Shown: in pieces, positions 42,844 to 51,652 of the stretch
Position numbering within the stretch: the first letter of the stretch is position 1
Layout: every line of letters begins with the position of its first letter
Assembly: GCA_964613095.1 (NCBI GenBank)
Contig: CAZTFX010000001.1
Coordinates: forward strand, 86,491 to 150,490
DNA: 64,000 bases
Origin: RGIG4576 sp964613095
Lineage (GTDB): Bacteria; Bacteroidota; Bacteroidia; Bacteroidales; Muribaculaceae
Direction: 5' to 3'
Position numbers and translations under genes: made by a program
The notes under the pieces: generated by a model
Told to the model about the DNA's origin: nothing
The model's input: the letters and a program-made list of their open reading frames with translations, nothing else
Databases searched by the model: none

Positions 42844-42888
42844 AAAAAGCCGTGATTATTTGATTTGTAATCACGGCTTTTTGTTTTT
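42844..42888 (+). terminator. Terminator of the glnN operon
   Basis: A 15-bp stem (42844-42858 with 42868-42882) with a 9-nt loop and T-rich tail lies between the PurF-like gene and the convergent MFS gene. Confidence 0.85.
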
Positions 42889-42898
42889 AATGAATTAT

Positions 42899-44560
42899 TT
42901 ATTTGATATTTGGTTCTTCCAGTCCTAGACCTTTTTTCTTATCAACAGCTTTTAATATAAAACCAAGAATTAATGCTGCAACCCCTAATGAAGCTAACAT
43001 AACCAATGGTGCTGTATAGTCATAAGAGACAGCAGCCTGTTCAGGAGATATGGTTCCATTTTGTATTCCGGCAACCAATTCAGGGTTAGTTTTGTCAAGT
43101 ACTTTACCGATTAGTAATGGGAATAACCATAAACCGATATTTTGAATCCAGAATATCAAGGCATAAGCACTACCAATAATTTTTGCGTCAACTAATTTTG
43201 GTACGCTGGGCCACAATGAAGCCGGAACTAAAGAAAAACTTGCGCCTAAGACTAGTATTGTTAGGTAGGCAATTACAATACCACCTACCGGACTACCTTT
43301 AAACATTGGTAAAACAAAGGCAAATGTCAAGTGGCATGCAATTAACAGTAATGAGCCTAAAACCAGCATTGACGCAGCTTTACCCTTATGATCTACGTAA
43401 TTACCTAAAATAGGTGTTATACCTACAGCTAGAAGTGGGAATACTGCAAATACTGTTTCGGCACTTTGTCGCATATACCCCATATAACAGAAAACAATCA
43501 AAGCTAAAACGGCTACAATTAAAAGACTATTTTTAGCTGTTTTTTTCTTTGAAAAATTGCTGGCAAATGCTGCTGCTGCAACTACCAACATTATACAATA
43601 TTGAATAACTGTGACTGTATTTGTTGCCCAAAAAGAGTTTGGGTCAACTTCTGTAAAAGTTAGGTTACATTGTAACATATTTACTGCATATTTTTGAAAT
43701 GGGAAAATAGCAGAATAATACAATACACATAATAATGCAACTAACCAGAAACCACTGCTAGTTAATATTTTACCTAAATCACTAATTTTAAATGGATCAT
43801 CTTTTTCCTCTGCTTCACCTGTTTGGGTATCAAGTTTTTTATCCATGAAGAAATATACAATAAACATGATTAATGCAATCATCAAAAGAACTACTCCAAA
43901 TGCAACAGAACGAGAAACGTCAATATCTCCACCAAGTTTTGCAAATACCGGTGAGAATATCATACATGTTGCCACTCCAAGTCGTGCCAATGCCATTTCA
44001 GAACCCATTGCCAATGCCATCTCACGTCCTTTAAACCATTTTACGATACCGCGTGACACTGTGATACCAGCCATCTCAACACCACATCCGAATATCATAA
44101 ATCCTACTGCTGCAAATTTTGCAGAAGCCGGCATACCTTGATAAAATGGTGATATACCAAGTTCATCAAATCCGGGTATGTAGTTTAAATTTTCAGTAAA
44201 CCACACTTCTAATGAACTTCCTATAAAACTTTCAGTTACAGCATACCAGTTGATTGTGGCTCCAATCAACATTACGACACCGGACAATACGGCTGTAAAT
44301 CTTACACCCATCTTGTCTAGTATTATTCCGGCGAAAATAAGGAAGAAAACAAAAACATTAAGGAATGTTTCCGAACCTTGCATTGTTCCAAATGCGGTTG
44401 AGTCCCATCCTCTTGTTGATTGCATTAAATCCTTAATCGGGGACAAAATGTCCATAAAAATGTAACTGAAAAACATTGCGGACGCTAATAATAGCAATGC
44501 AGTCCAACGCATTGCCACCGAATCTCGCAAAGTTTGTTGAATTTTGTTAGTTGTTGTCAT
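42899..44560 (-). CDS. Major facilitator superfamily transporter
   Basis: The 553-aa membrane protein has about 12 hydrophobic segments in two halves joined by a charged loop (about 245-265, KKLDTQTGEAEEKDD), with MFS-type turns such as GIILDKMGVRFTA after helix 2 and YVDHKGKAASM at the equivalent place in the second half. It is longer than a minimal MFS protein (about 400-450) because of extended periplasmic loops (about 105-145). The transported solute cannot be told; resemblance is to the oxalate/nitrate-like branch but weak. It lies 29 bp after dnaG on the same strand and may be co-transcribed with it. Confidence 0.82.
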   Translation of the reverse strand: MTTTNKIQQTLRDSVAMRWTALLLLASAMFFSYIFMDILSPIKDLMQSTRGWDSTAFGTMQGSETFLNVFVFFLIFAGIILDKMGVRFTAVLSGVVMLIGATINWYAVTESFIGSSLEVWFTENLNYIPGFDELGISPFYQGMPASAKFAAVGFMIFGCGVEMAGITVSRGIVKWFKGREMALAMGSEMALARLGVATCMIFSPVFAKLGGDIDVSRSVAFGVVLLMIALIMFIVYFFMDKKLDTQTGEAEEKDDPFKISDLGKILTSSGFWLVALLCVLYYSAIFPFQKYAVNMLQCNLTFTEVDPNSFWATNTVTVIQYCIMLVVAAAAFASNFSKKKTAKNSLLIVAVLALIVFCYMGYMRQSAETVFAVFPLLAVGITPILGNYVDHKGKAASMLVLGSLLLIACHLTFAFVLPMFKGSPVGGIVIAYLTILVLGASFSLVPASLWPSVPKLVDAKIIGSAYALIFWIQNIGLWLFPLLIGKVLDKTNPELVAGIQNGTISPEQAAVSYDYTAPLVMLASLGVAALILGFILKAVDKKKGLGLEEPNIK

Positions 44561-44589
44561 TTCTGTTTGTATTTAAATATTAATAATTC

Positions 44590-46758
44590 TTACGTTTTGG
44601 GATTAACAACTCTATCTCCAAGATATTTAGCTAATTCTTTTCTTAAATCATACAAATCTTGGATATGTTTCAATAACTCTTCTGTTTTATTGTTATTTTG
44701 TAAAAGTTCTTTTTGAGTATCTTTAATTTGACATAGTATTAATGCATCTTTCCAATTATATATGGCTTGAGGAACTAATGTATCTAGTTTCTCTAAATCT
44801 GATTTGATTGTGCCATATCTAGTATGGATTTTACTCAATAAATGTTTTTCGCTTATTAAATCCAATGAAACTTTTCTAATTTCATTGTTATGATGTGAAG
44901 TTAATTTCTTTTCCAAAAAATATTTTTGAAATTCTTGTAAAGCAGATTTATAATACGAATTGATATATTCGTTTAAATCTTTTTCTTTTCTTTCTACATC
45001 TTGTATATTAAGTATTTCTTCTTTAATAGAACGATAACCTTGTTCTTTAATTTCATTTATTGATTTTTTTAGGTTTAATAGAAAATGTTCTTTTTCGTTA
45101 TCGTAATCCAGTCTGTATGACAGGCATAAATGAAATATCTCATCAAAAATAGGATTTGAGAAAGATAAATTATCAACGTTTAATTCATCTTCTATATACT
45201 GTAATAATGGGATTGTTGAATTTCCATCATTTTCATTACAAAAATCTACCATACCATATTTTACAACATATTTCATGATGTCTTTTTCATGTGGATAGAG
45301 TATTTTAATGTTTGACGAAACAGTATTTTTTTCGTTCTCAGACTCATGTGTATTCGTAAAGTCAGATATTATATTCTCTGATTCAATTCCTATGTTTGTC
45401 AGTGAGTCAGAATTCTCATTTGTCTCTTTTTTCTGTTTTTTTTCAAAATCTTTCTTTTTGTTAATCTCAATTTTTTTGCGAATTTCCCTTGTGAGAACTT
45501 TTTCATCTATACCAAATAGGTCACTACATTCTTTTGTATAAATAGAACGTGGAATTTCAAAGGGTATTAGTGCAATAGATGTCACAACATCACCAATTAC
45601 AGCCGCACGTTTAATAGGGTCATTTTTTTCTTCGTCAAGAAGCATTCGTTTCATGAACCTGACGAAATCAACCTCATTATTATCTATATACTCTTGAAAT
45701 TCGCTGGCACTGTGTTTTCTCGAAAAGCTATCCGGATCTTCTCCATCGGGAAGTAATAGAATTTTTATATTTAATCCTTCCGGTAAAAGCAAATTTATAG
45801 CTCGTAAAGCTGCTTTAATTCCGGCAGAATCGCCATCGTATAAAACGGTTACATTTTCTGTAAAACGATGGATTAATCTTACTTGATTTACTGTAAGAGC
45901 CGTACCTAGAGACGCTATGGTGTTATCAAAACCGGCTTGGTGCATAGATACAACATCGGCATTTCCTTCCACCAAAAAGCATTTATCCTTCTTTACAATA
46001 GCTTGTTTTGCCTGATATAATCCATAAAGTTCATTACTTTTTTTATAAATTATGGATTCCGGTGAATTAACATATTTGGCATGATCATTTTTTAAGGTTC
46101 TTCCACTGAATGCTATAATCTTTCCTGCTATGTTTAATACAGGAAACATTACGCGTCCTTTGAATCTGTCATAACCACCGCCTCTATTGTCATCAATGCA
46201 AAGCCCCGTGTCATATAAATATTTTTTATTATATCCTTTTGACACGGCTTCTTTATAAAACATGTTACTATTATCTAGAGAATACCCAAGATGAAATTTT
46301 TTTATAATAGTATCACTAAATCCTCGTTCATAAAAATATGATAGACCTATATCTCGACCATCTTCTGTTTCATACAGCTTTTCCTCAAAGTATTTACTAG
46401 CAAATTCATTGATAAGAAGCATACTCTCACGTTCAGACTGTGCCTGTCGTTCTTCATCGGTCATCTCCTTTTCTACAATATCTATATGATATTTTTTTGC
46501 CAGATATCGTAGCGCTTCAGCATAAGAGAGTTGTTCATGCTCCATTATGAATCCTACTGGACTTCCTCCTTTTCCACAACTGAAACAATGACAAATACCT
46601 TTTGCCTTGGAAACGCTGAATGAAGGTGTCTTCTCGTTATGGAACGGGCATAGACCTATATAATTTGCACCTCTTCGACGCAAACTTACAAAATCTGACA
46701 CCACCTCCACAATATCGGCTACGTCAAGAATTTTTGCTACCGTAGATTTATCAATCAT
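44590..46758 (-). CDS. dnaG: DNA primase
   Basis: The 722-aa enzyme makes RNA primers at the replication fork. It contains the N-terminal zinc-binding domain (CPFHNEKTPSFSVS then CHCFSCGKGG, about 37-66), the RNA-polymerase core with the TOPRIM motifs (FLVEGNADVVSM at about 257-268 and YDGDSAGIKAALRA at about 307-320), and a long acidic-basic C-terminal helical region (about 430-722) that would contact the helicase DnaB. At 722 aa it is longer than E. coli DnaG (581), mainly from the Lys/Glu-rich linker (about 425-490). Its promoter carries a TAACTTTG box. Confidence 0.96.
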   Translation of the reverse strand: MIDKSTVAKILDVADIVEVVSDFVSLRRRGANYIGLCPFHNEKTPSFSVSKAKGICHCFSCGKGGSPVGFIMEHEQLSYAEALRYLAKKYHIDIVEKEMTDEERQAQSERESMLLINEFASKYFEEKLYETEDGRDIGLSYFYERGFSDTIIKKFHLGYSLDNSNMFYKEAVSKGYNKKYLYDTGLCIDDNRGGGYDRFKGRVMFPVLNIAGKIIAFSGRTLKNDHAKYVNSPESIIYKKSNELYGLYQAKQAIVKKDKCFLVEGNADVVSMHQAGFDNTIASLGTALTVNQVRLIHRFTENVTVLYDGDSAGIKAALRAINLLLPEGLNIKILLLPDGEDPDSFSRKHSASEFQEYIDNNEVDFVRFMKRMLLDEEKNDPIKRAAVIGDVVTSIALIPFEIPRSIYTKECSDLFGIDEKVLTREIRKKIEINKKKDFEKKQKKETNENSDSLTNIGIESENIISDFTNTHESENEKNTVSSNIKILYPHEKDIMKYVVKYGMVDFCNENDGNSTIPLLQYIEDELNVDNLSFSNPIFDEIFHLCLSYRLDYDNEKEHFLLNLKKSINEIKEQGYRSIKEEILNIQDVERKEKDLNEYINSYYKSALQEFQKYFLEKKLTSHHNNEIRKVSLDLISEKHLLSKIHTRYGTIKSDLEKLDTLVPQAIYNWKDALILCQIKDTQKELLQNNNKTEELLKHIQDLYDLRKELAKYLGDRVVNPKT

Positions 46759-46779
46759 TTTCTTTAATAATCAACTTCA

Positions 46780-46787
46780 CAAAGTTA
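46780..46787 (-). promoter_or_regulatory. -7 box of dnaG
   Basis: The minus strand reads TAACTTTG, 21 bp before the dnaG ATG at 46758. Confidence 0.5.
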
Positions 46788-46820
46788 GTCAAAATATGTG
46801 ATACGCTTATAAACAAAATA

Positions 46821-46847
46821 AAAAAAGTCGGACAATGAGTCCGACTT
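46821..46847 (-). terminator. Terminator of the murein-peptide operon
   Basis: A 9-bp stem (46825-46833 with 46839-46847) with a 5-nt loop is followed on the minus strand by a run of U, right after the dipeptide-epimerase gene. Confidence 0.8.
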
Positions 46848-46870
46848 AATCTATAATGATTTATAAAATA

Positions 46871-48010
46871 TTATTCCATACCTTTGATGATAGAAACACC
46901 AAGACCCGGCTTGTCGGCAGGAATTACTTTTCCGTCTTCAAATATTAAACCTTCAAAACGGTCATTTGCTATAAGTACGTTACCGTCAAGGTCTGTCCAG
47001 TCAACCATTGGTGATAACTGAGCAGCAGCAGCAATACCACATGAAGTTTCTGTCATACAACCAAGCATAACATACATATCTAACGACTTAGCAAGAATTG
47101 CCATTTTATATGCTTCATGAAGACCTGTACTCTTCATTAATTTGATATTTATACCATCATATACACCTTTAAAACGTACGACATCTGGAAGTCTTTGGAA
47201 TGCTTCATCAGCAATAATTGGTAGAGGACTGCGTTCACGCAACCATGCTGTTTCATCAAGCATTTCTTTAGGAAGAGGTTGCTCAACAAAAATACATCCT
47301 TTTTCCTTTAACCAATGGCACATTTCTAAAGCTTGTTCTTTGCTGTTCCAGCCTTGATTAGCATCAACACATAATTGTCGGTCTGTTGCCTTTCGTATTG
47401 TTTCTACTAATTCTTTATCTCCGGGAACCCCCATTTTAACTTTGAGTACTTTATATTGTTCGGATTCTTTAATTTTTTGTTGTACAACATCCGGAGTATC
47501 ATTACTTATAGTAAATGAAGTCGGGTGAATCTTTTCAGGAGACAATCCCCAGATTTTATACCAAGGTTGTCCCATAATTTTACCGAGCAAGTCATGAAGT
47601 GCAATATCAATTGATGCTTTAGCTGCACGATTATTTGGTGCAACAGAATCTACGTATGCCAAAATATCATCAATTCTAAATGGATCGGTAAATTGAGTAA
47701 GGTCTAAAGAACTAAGAAATTTAGTAACACTTTCAACACTTTCTCCTAAATAAGGTGGCATTGATGCTTCTCCGTATCCGATTATACCGTCATATTCCAA
47801 TTCAACTTGAACATCAGGTGTACTGGTACGACTGGATTTTGCTAAATTAAAAGCATGTTTAAGTTTTAATTCATAAGGTTTAAATCTCAAAACCAAATGT
47901 CCTGTTTTTGTCGTTTTCTTGGTACTACAACCAAATGCGGAAAGCGACATAAGTGATGATGTAGCCAAAATACCGGCACTCGAACCGATTAAAAATTTAC
48001 GTCTATCCAT
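46871..48010 (-). CDS. Dipeptide epimerase (L-Ala-D/L-Glu epimerase type), Tat/lipoprotein-like signal
   Basis: The 379-aa enolase-superfamily enzyme carries the muconate-lactonising subgroup residues: KVKMG with the general-base Lys, metal ligands in CVDANQGW, FVEQPLP and IADEAF, and the second Lys in INIKLMKSTG. It probably epimerises L-Ala-D-Glu from murein peptides to L-Ala-L-Glu. The N-terminus MDRRKFLIGSSAGILA has a Tat-like twin-arginine start and ends in SAFGC (Cys28), a plausible lipobox, so the enzyme may be exported and lipid-anchored, unlike cytoplasmic YcjG and YkfB. It follows the NlpC/P60 gene by 32 bp and is last in the operon. Confidence 0.88.
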   Translation of the reverse strand: MDRRKFLIGSSAGILATSSLMSLSAFGCSTKKTTKTGHLVLRFKPYELKLKHAFNLAKSSRTSTPDVQVELEYDGIIGYGEASMPPYLGESVESVTKFLSSLDLTQFTDPFRIDDILAYVDSVAPNNRAAKASIDIALHDLLGKIMGQPWYKIWGLSPEKIHPTSFTISNDTPDVVQQKIKESEQYKVLKVKMGVPGDKELVETIRKATDRQLCVDANQGWNSKEQALEMCHWLKEKGCIFVEQPLPKEMLDETAWLRERSPLPIIADEAFQRLPDVVRFKGVYDGINIKLMKSTGLHEAYKMAILAKSLDMYVMLGCMTETSCGIAAAAQLSPMVDWTDLDGNVLIANDRFEGLIFEDGKVIPADKPGLGVSIIKGME

Positions 48011-48042
48011 ATATTAGGTTATTTAAGTTAATGAATTATCAA

Positions 48043-49182
48043 TTAAAAATACCAAATGTGGTCTTTTACCATTGTGATACCTCTTGTACCAATTTTACCA
48101 TTAATGCGGGTCATTGATAAAAATGGGGTAGTCAAGTAGTTGTCAGCGTTAGGATCAACACTATTTAATTTTACTCTACCTGAACAGTGAATATATTCAC
48201 CATCTTTCAAATATATTGCAACGTGTGTCACTCTTCCGCTCTTACTACCAAAGAATAATAAATCTCCTAACTGTGCATCTTTCCACTTATCTGCCGGCAT
48301 AACTTCACCAATTAATGCTTGTTGAGATGCATCTCTATGTAGTATAATTCCATTTGCAAAATAAGAAACTTTTACAAGACCGGAACAATCGGTTACTTTT
48401 GTAGAAGTTCCACCCCATAAATATCCGTGTCCCATTAGTCTGTGCGCAACCTTTGAGATTAGTTCGGCATTGAATGATTGATTTGCCCATGAGCCTAGTT
48501 CTTTAACCTCATTTTTCCCAACATAACCAGTTCTTCCATCGGGTGTTGACAACTCTATTTTATCACCATTTTCTCCTTTATATTCCAAAATATTACCCAT
48601 TACTAGGTCACTAACAGTATTACCGTTAATATCTGCTAATTCTGTTTGATATGCAGTTACAATATATCGTTTTGATTTTCTCCATGCATCAAATTCGATT
48701 TGTGTCATTTTATGAATAGAATTACCCGGTACATAAGAAATATATTCATCAGGAGTTTGAACACGTGCCCAATCGCCGGAATATTCAAGAATTTTTACAG
48801 GTGTACCCATAATCGCTTGTGTTGCCATTTCGGCTGAATGTTTTCCGGCTGTTCTAAGTGACGCAATTGCTAATTTTACAACAGCCCATGGTTTTTCTTG
48901 AGTATATTCAAGTACGGAAATACTATCTACATATTTAACTCCATTTGCTGAAAGGTTTTGTAAAATATTATGCTTAAGAATGTTATTATCTACTTTTCCT
49001 TTAAGAATCCATTTACCATCAGATTCTTCAGCATTAATATCAACAATAGCAATTCTGGAATCAGGAGCTAATTGTTTTTTTATTGAACCAATTAATTCAT
49101 TTACATTTTCTTGGGCATTTGTTATATTACAACCTAATATGATTGCACATGACAAAGCTAAAAATTTGATTGAATGTGTCAT
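48043..49182 (-). CDS. NlpC/P60 cysteine peptidase with SH3b domains (YkfC-like)
   Basis: The 379-aa protein has a signal peptide (about 1-23), N-terminal bacterial SH3-type regions (about 100-230, with VKILEYSGDWARVQTPDEYI and EYKGENGDKIELSTPDG) and a C-terminal NlpC/P60 domain (about 245-379). Its catalytic residues are Cys in TDCSGL, His in VTHVAIYL and a third His in YIHCSG. This plan is that of YkfC-type gamma-D-glutamyl-L-diamino-acid endopeptidases that cut free murein tripeptides. Encoded 10 bp after a transglutaminase-like protein and 32 bp before the dipeptide epimerase, it fits a murein-peptide breakdown pathway. Confidence 0.9.
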   Translation of the reverse strand: MTHSIKFLALSCAIILGCNITNAQENVNELIGSIKKQLAPDSRIAIVDINAEESDGKWILKGKVDNNILKHNILQNLSANGVKYVDSISVLEYTQEKPWAVVKLAIASLRTAGKHSAEMATQAIMGTPVKILEYSGDWARVQTPDEYISYVPGNSIHKMTQIEFDAWRKSKRYIVTAYQTELADINGNTVSDLVMGNILEYKGENGDKIELSTPDGRTGYVGKNEVKELGSWANQSFNAELISKVAHRLMGHGYLWGGTSTKVTDCSGLVKVSYFANGIILHRDASQQALIGEVMPADKWKDAQLGDLLFFGSKSGRVTHVAIYLKDGEYIHCSGRVKLNSVDPNADNYLTTPFLSMTRINGKIGTRGITMVKDHIWYF

Positions 49183-49192
49183 AGTTTATAAG

Positions 49193-50614
49193 TTATTTAA
49201 TAGGTGTTATTTTGTTTATTATTAGATCTGATTTATATTTTGAAATATTACCGTTTTTCCATTCAACTTCACCAGCTTGAAAATCTACAGTTTCACAACG
49301 TAAATATTTCTTTTTAGGATAAAATTCTCCGTTAGTTCCGCTATTTGTGGCAAAACGATAACCATCAATAGATGTTTTATAAAAATCTTGAAAAGGCTCA
49401 TTATATGTTGTTCGACCTCTAGACATATCGCATGGTACCCAACCAGTACCTTCGAAATAAACTTCAAGCCAATCATGCCATCCTGCATCACCGGAAGGAA
49501 ATTCCCATCCGCTTTCCCAACGAGCAGGGATTCCGATACTTCTCAATAGTGAAATATATAGTAATGCTACTTGTCCGCAATCTCCATGATTAATTTCCAA
49601 TACATATTCAGGGATACATGGTATGGTGCTATAATCAATAGCTCCTGCCCATGGATAATTTGCAGAAATCCAATCATATATCAATGACGCTTGTTTTACC
49701 GGATTACTTTCTTTCCCTATTATCCGAGTGGCAAGTTCTTTCATTTTATCATTTACCAAAATGTGTGGTAAAACTTGACAAGTATTGTTTATATATTCTT
49801 CAGATTGAGTCTTGTATGGTTTTAAGTTACGAAGAATGGTGCTTTTATGGAAAACTTGAGCTCCCACTTCATAACTCATTTTTATTTCAAAGCGAGTTGG
49901 TTTATCTTTCTCTGCTTTCTGTTCCATATAAACAGTATTGTGAACACTACCTACAGAATGAGTGACAGGTGAGGTTGAAGATTCTATCTTAAAATTACGT
50001 TGACGTCCATTGTCATAAGGAAAAGGTAACCATGCTCTGATTACTTCACCGGATGGAACTTCATTGGCTGGAACTTCAAGAAAATATGTAAGTTCTATCT
50101 TTTTCCAATCACACACATTATTTGCATCTAATTTTTGTGTTAAAATATGTTCGCAAATTTTATGAACTTTTGCATAATCGGAACTTTTGTCCTTCGCAAT
50201 TGTCTCGCTATATAGTTCTTTGTTTAGGAGACTGAAATTTCTAATAGTTTTTCTAAACCATCTTTCTTTACCGTCAATTATTCTTGTTTCCAAATATTTT
50301 TTATCTTTCCAAGACTCAATCATTGCATCGGTGGCATTTGGAACTTTTTCCAATAATTGCTTTTTACCCTCTTCTGGTGTTAGTCTAAAATCTTTACGTA
50401 TTCGGGTCATAATATCTTGCAAAGAATCAACTAACCATTTATATTGTTTCTTTTCTTTTTTAGTCAATCCATTAATTGTCTTTTCAACTACGGCAAAGTT
50501 TCCGTTTTTTACATTATTAAGAGCTTCTTGTTTCCAAGATTGAGCATTTACTCCAATTCCCATTGCTACACATACAGCAACTGATAATAGTTTCCTTATT
50601 TTATTGTTTAGCAT
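49193..50614 (-). CDS. Exported transglutaminase-like cysteine protein
   Basis: The 473-aa protein starts with a signal peptide (about 1-24) and contains a transglutaminase/papain-like core near residues 330-410: Cys in NHGDCGQVALLY, His in DAGWHDWLEVYF and Asp in VPCDMSRG. The domain SIGIPARWESGW is the usual transglutaminase core hinge. Bacterial members mostly act as peptidases or amidases rather than cross-linkers. The N-terminal 180 residues are helical and lack a known domain. As first gene of the operon with the NlpC/P60 endopeptidase and the dipeptide epimerase, it probably acts on murein-derived peptides in the periplasm (inference). Confidence 0.83.
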   Translation of the reverse strand: MLNNKIRKLLSVAVCVAMGIGVNAQSWKQEALNNVKNGNFAVVEKTINGLTKKEKKQYKWLVDSLQDIMTRIRKDFRLTPEEGKKQLLEKVPNATDAMIESWKDKKYLETRIIDGKERWFRKTIRNFSLLNKELYSETIAKDKSSDYAKVHKICEHILTQKLDANNVCDWKKIELTYFLEVPANEVPSGEVIRAWLPFPYDNGRQRNFKIESSTSPVTHSVGSVHNTVYMEQKAEKDKPTRFEIKMSYEVGAQVFHKSTILRNLKPYKTQSEEYINNTCQVLPHILVNDKMKELATRIIGKESNPVKQASLIYDWISANYPWAGAIDYSTIPCIPEYVLEINHGDCGQVALLYISLLRSIGIPARWESGWEFPSGDAGWHDWLEVYFEGTGWVPCDMSRGRTTYNEPFQDFYKTSIDGYRFATNSGTNGEFYPKKKYLRCETVDFQAGEVEWKNGNISKYKSDLIINKITPIK

Positions 50615-50638
50615 AATTGTGATTTTAGTTATCCATCA

Positions 50639-50646
50639 CAAATGTA
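50639..50646 (-). promoter_or_regulatory. -7 box of the murein-peptide operon
   Basis: The minus strand reads TACATTTG, 24 bp before the ATG at 50614. Confidence 0.5.
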
Positions 50647-50749
50647 ATAAAAAATAAGCAAATTAGCTAGATTGATTTGTTTTTTTATCATTTCTATGTA
50701 AAATATCTTAAATTGAGAATACATTACATAAGATAAATCAACAAATAAC

Positions 50750-50757
50750 TAAATTTG
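50750..50757 (+). promoter_or_regulatory. -7 box of the TPR gene at 50784
   Basis: TAAATTTG, 26 bp before the ATG. Divergent from the murein-peptide operon promoter about 100 bp away. Confidence 0.5.
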
Positions 50758-50783
50758 TAGTGATTTTAATTTAATCAAATATT

Positions 50784-51608
50784 ATGAAGCGTTTTTCAAT
50801 TACATTAATTTCAATATTAATAGCTATTTCTAGCATATCAGCAAAAAAAGAATATTATGAACTTGTAGATTCTGCTGAAAATAATATAAAAAAACATCAG
50901 TGGGATAGGGCTGAATTGTTTTTGAAAGAAATTTTAAGAAGTTATCCGGAAGATAATAATAATTCGCTTATAATATCCAATCTTGCCACAGTTCAGCGCT
51001 ATTTGGGAAAATATAAAGAATCCTTAAACAATTATACTTATGCTATAAACATGACACCTAATGCTGTGACTTTATTAAAGAACAGAGCATCATTGTACTT
51101 AGACATTGATAGTATTTATGATGCTTTAGATGATTTTGAAAGGATTCTTATAATTGATGAAAAAGATGAAGAAACACGATATTATCATGGCATACTTTCA
51201 ATAAGGGTAGGTGATATGGATGCCGCAAAAAAAGATTTTGATTATATATTGTTTTATAATCCGTCATCCGGTCTGGGACGAGAGGGACTAGCTTTATGGT
51301 TTAAAAAAAGAGGCGATAATATAGAAGCGATAAAATATTATTCTGAAATAATAAAACAACATCCGTCTGCTGTAAGATTATCTAATAGAGCCGAATGTTA
51401 TTTATCTTTGAAGCGACTAAATGATGCTGAAGCTGATATAAGAAAAGCTCTGGAAATGTCTCCGGAAGATGGTTATTTATATGTACTTAGAGCAAAGTTA
51501 AATAAGGCTCGATTTAACAGAGAGGATGTTGAAAGAGATTTACTTTTAGCTGAAAAATATGGTATAAGTCGTGAACTTGCAAATGAATTACTTACTAATG
51601 GAAAATAA
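50784..51608 (+). CDS. Exported TPR-repeat protein
   Basis: The 274-aa protein has a signal peptide (MKRFSITLISILIAISSISA) and about six tetratricopeptide repeats across residues 25-260, for example RYLGKYKESLNNYTYAINM and LKRLNDAEADIRKALEMSP. It should be a periplasmic interaction scaffold. Its gene is followed after 44 bp by the HU/SPOR gene, which has its own promoter. No catalytic motif. Confidence 0.82.
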   Translation: MKRFSITLISILIAISSISAKKEYYELVDSAENNIKKHQWDRAELFLKEILRSYPEDNNNSLIISNLATVQRYLGKYKESLNNYTYAINMTPNAVTLLKNRASLYLDIDSIYDALDDFERILIIDEKDEETRYYHGILSIRVGDMDAAKKDFDYILFYNPSSGLGREGLALWFKKRGDNIEAIKYYSEIIKQHPSAVRLSNRAECYLSLKRLNDAEADIRKALEMSPEDGYLYVLRAKLNKARFNREDVERDLLLAEKYGISRELANELLTNGK

Positions 51609-51616
51609 TTTTCTTA

Positions 51617-51648
51617 TTTGCAATTTATAAAAAATAGTCGTATTTTTG
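51617..51648 (+). promoter_or_regulatory. Strong promoter giving a near-leaderless HU-SPOR mRNA
   Basis: TTTG at 51617-51620, a 20-bp spacer and TATTTTTG at 51641-51648 are a full consensus match. Only 4 bp separate the box from the ATG at 51653, so the transcript would start at or next to the start codon. Confidence 0.65.
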
Positions 51649-51652
51649 TTGT

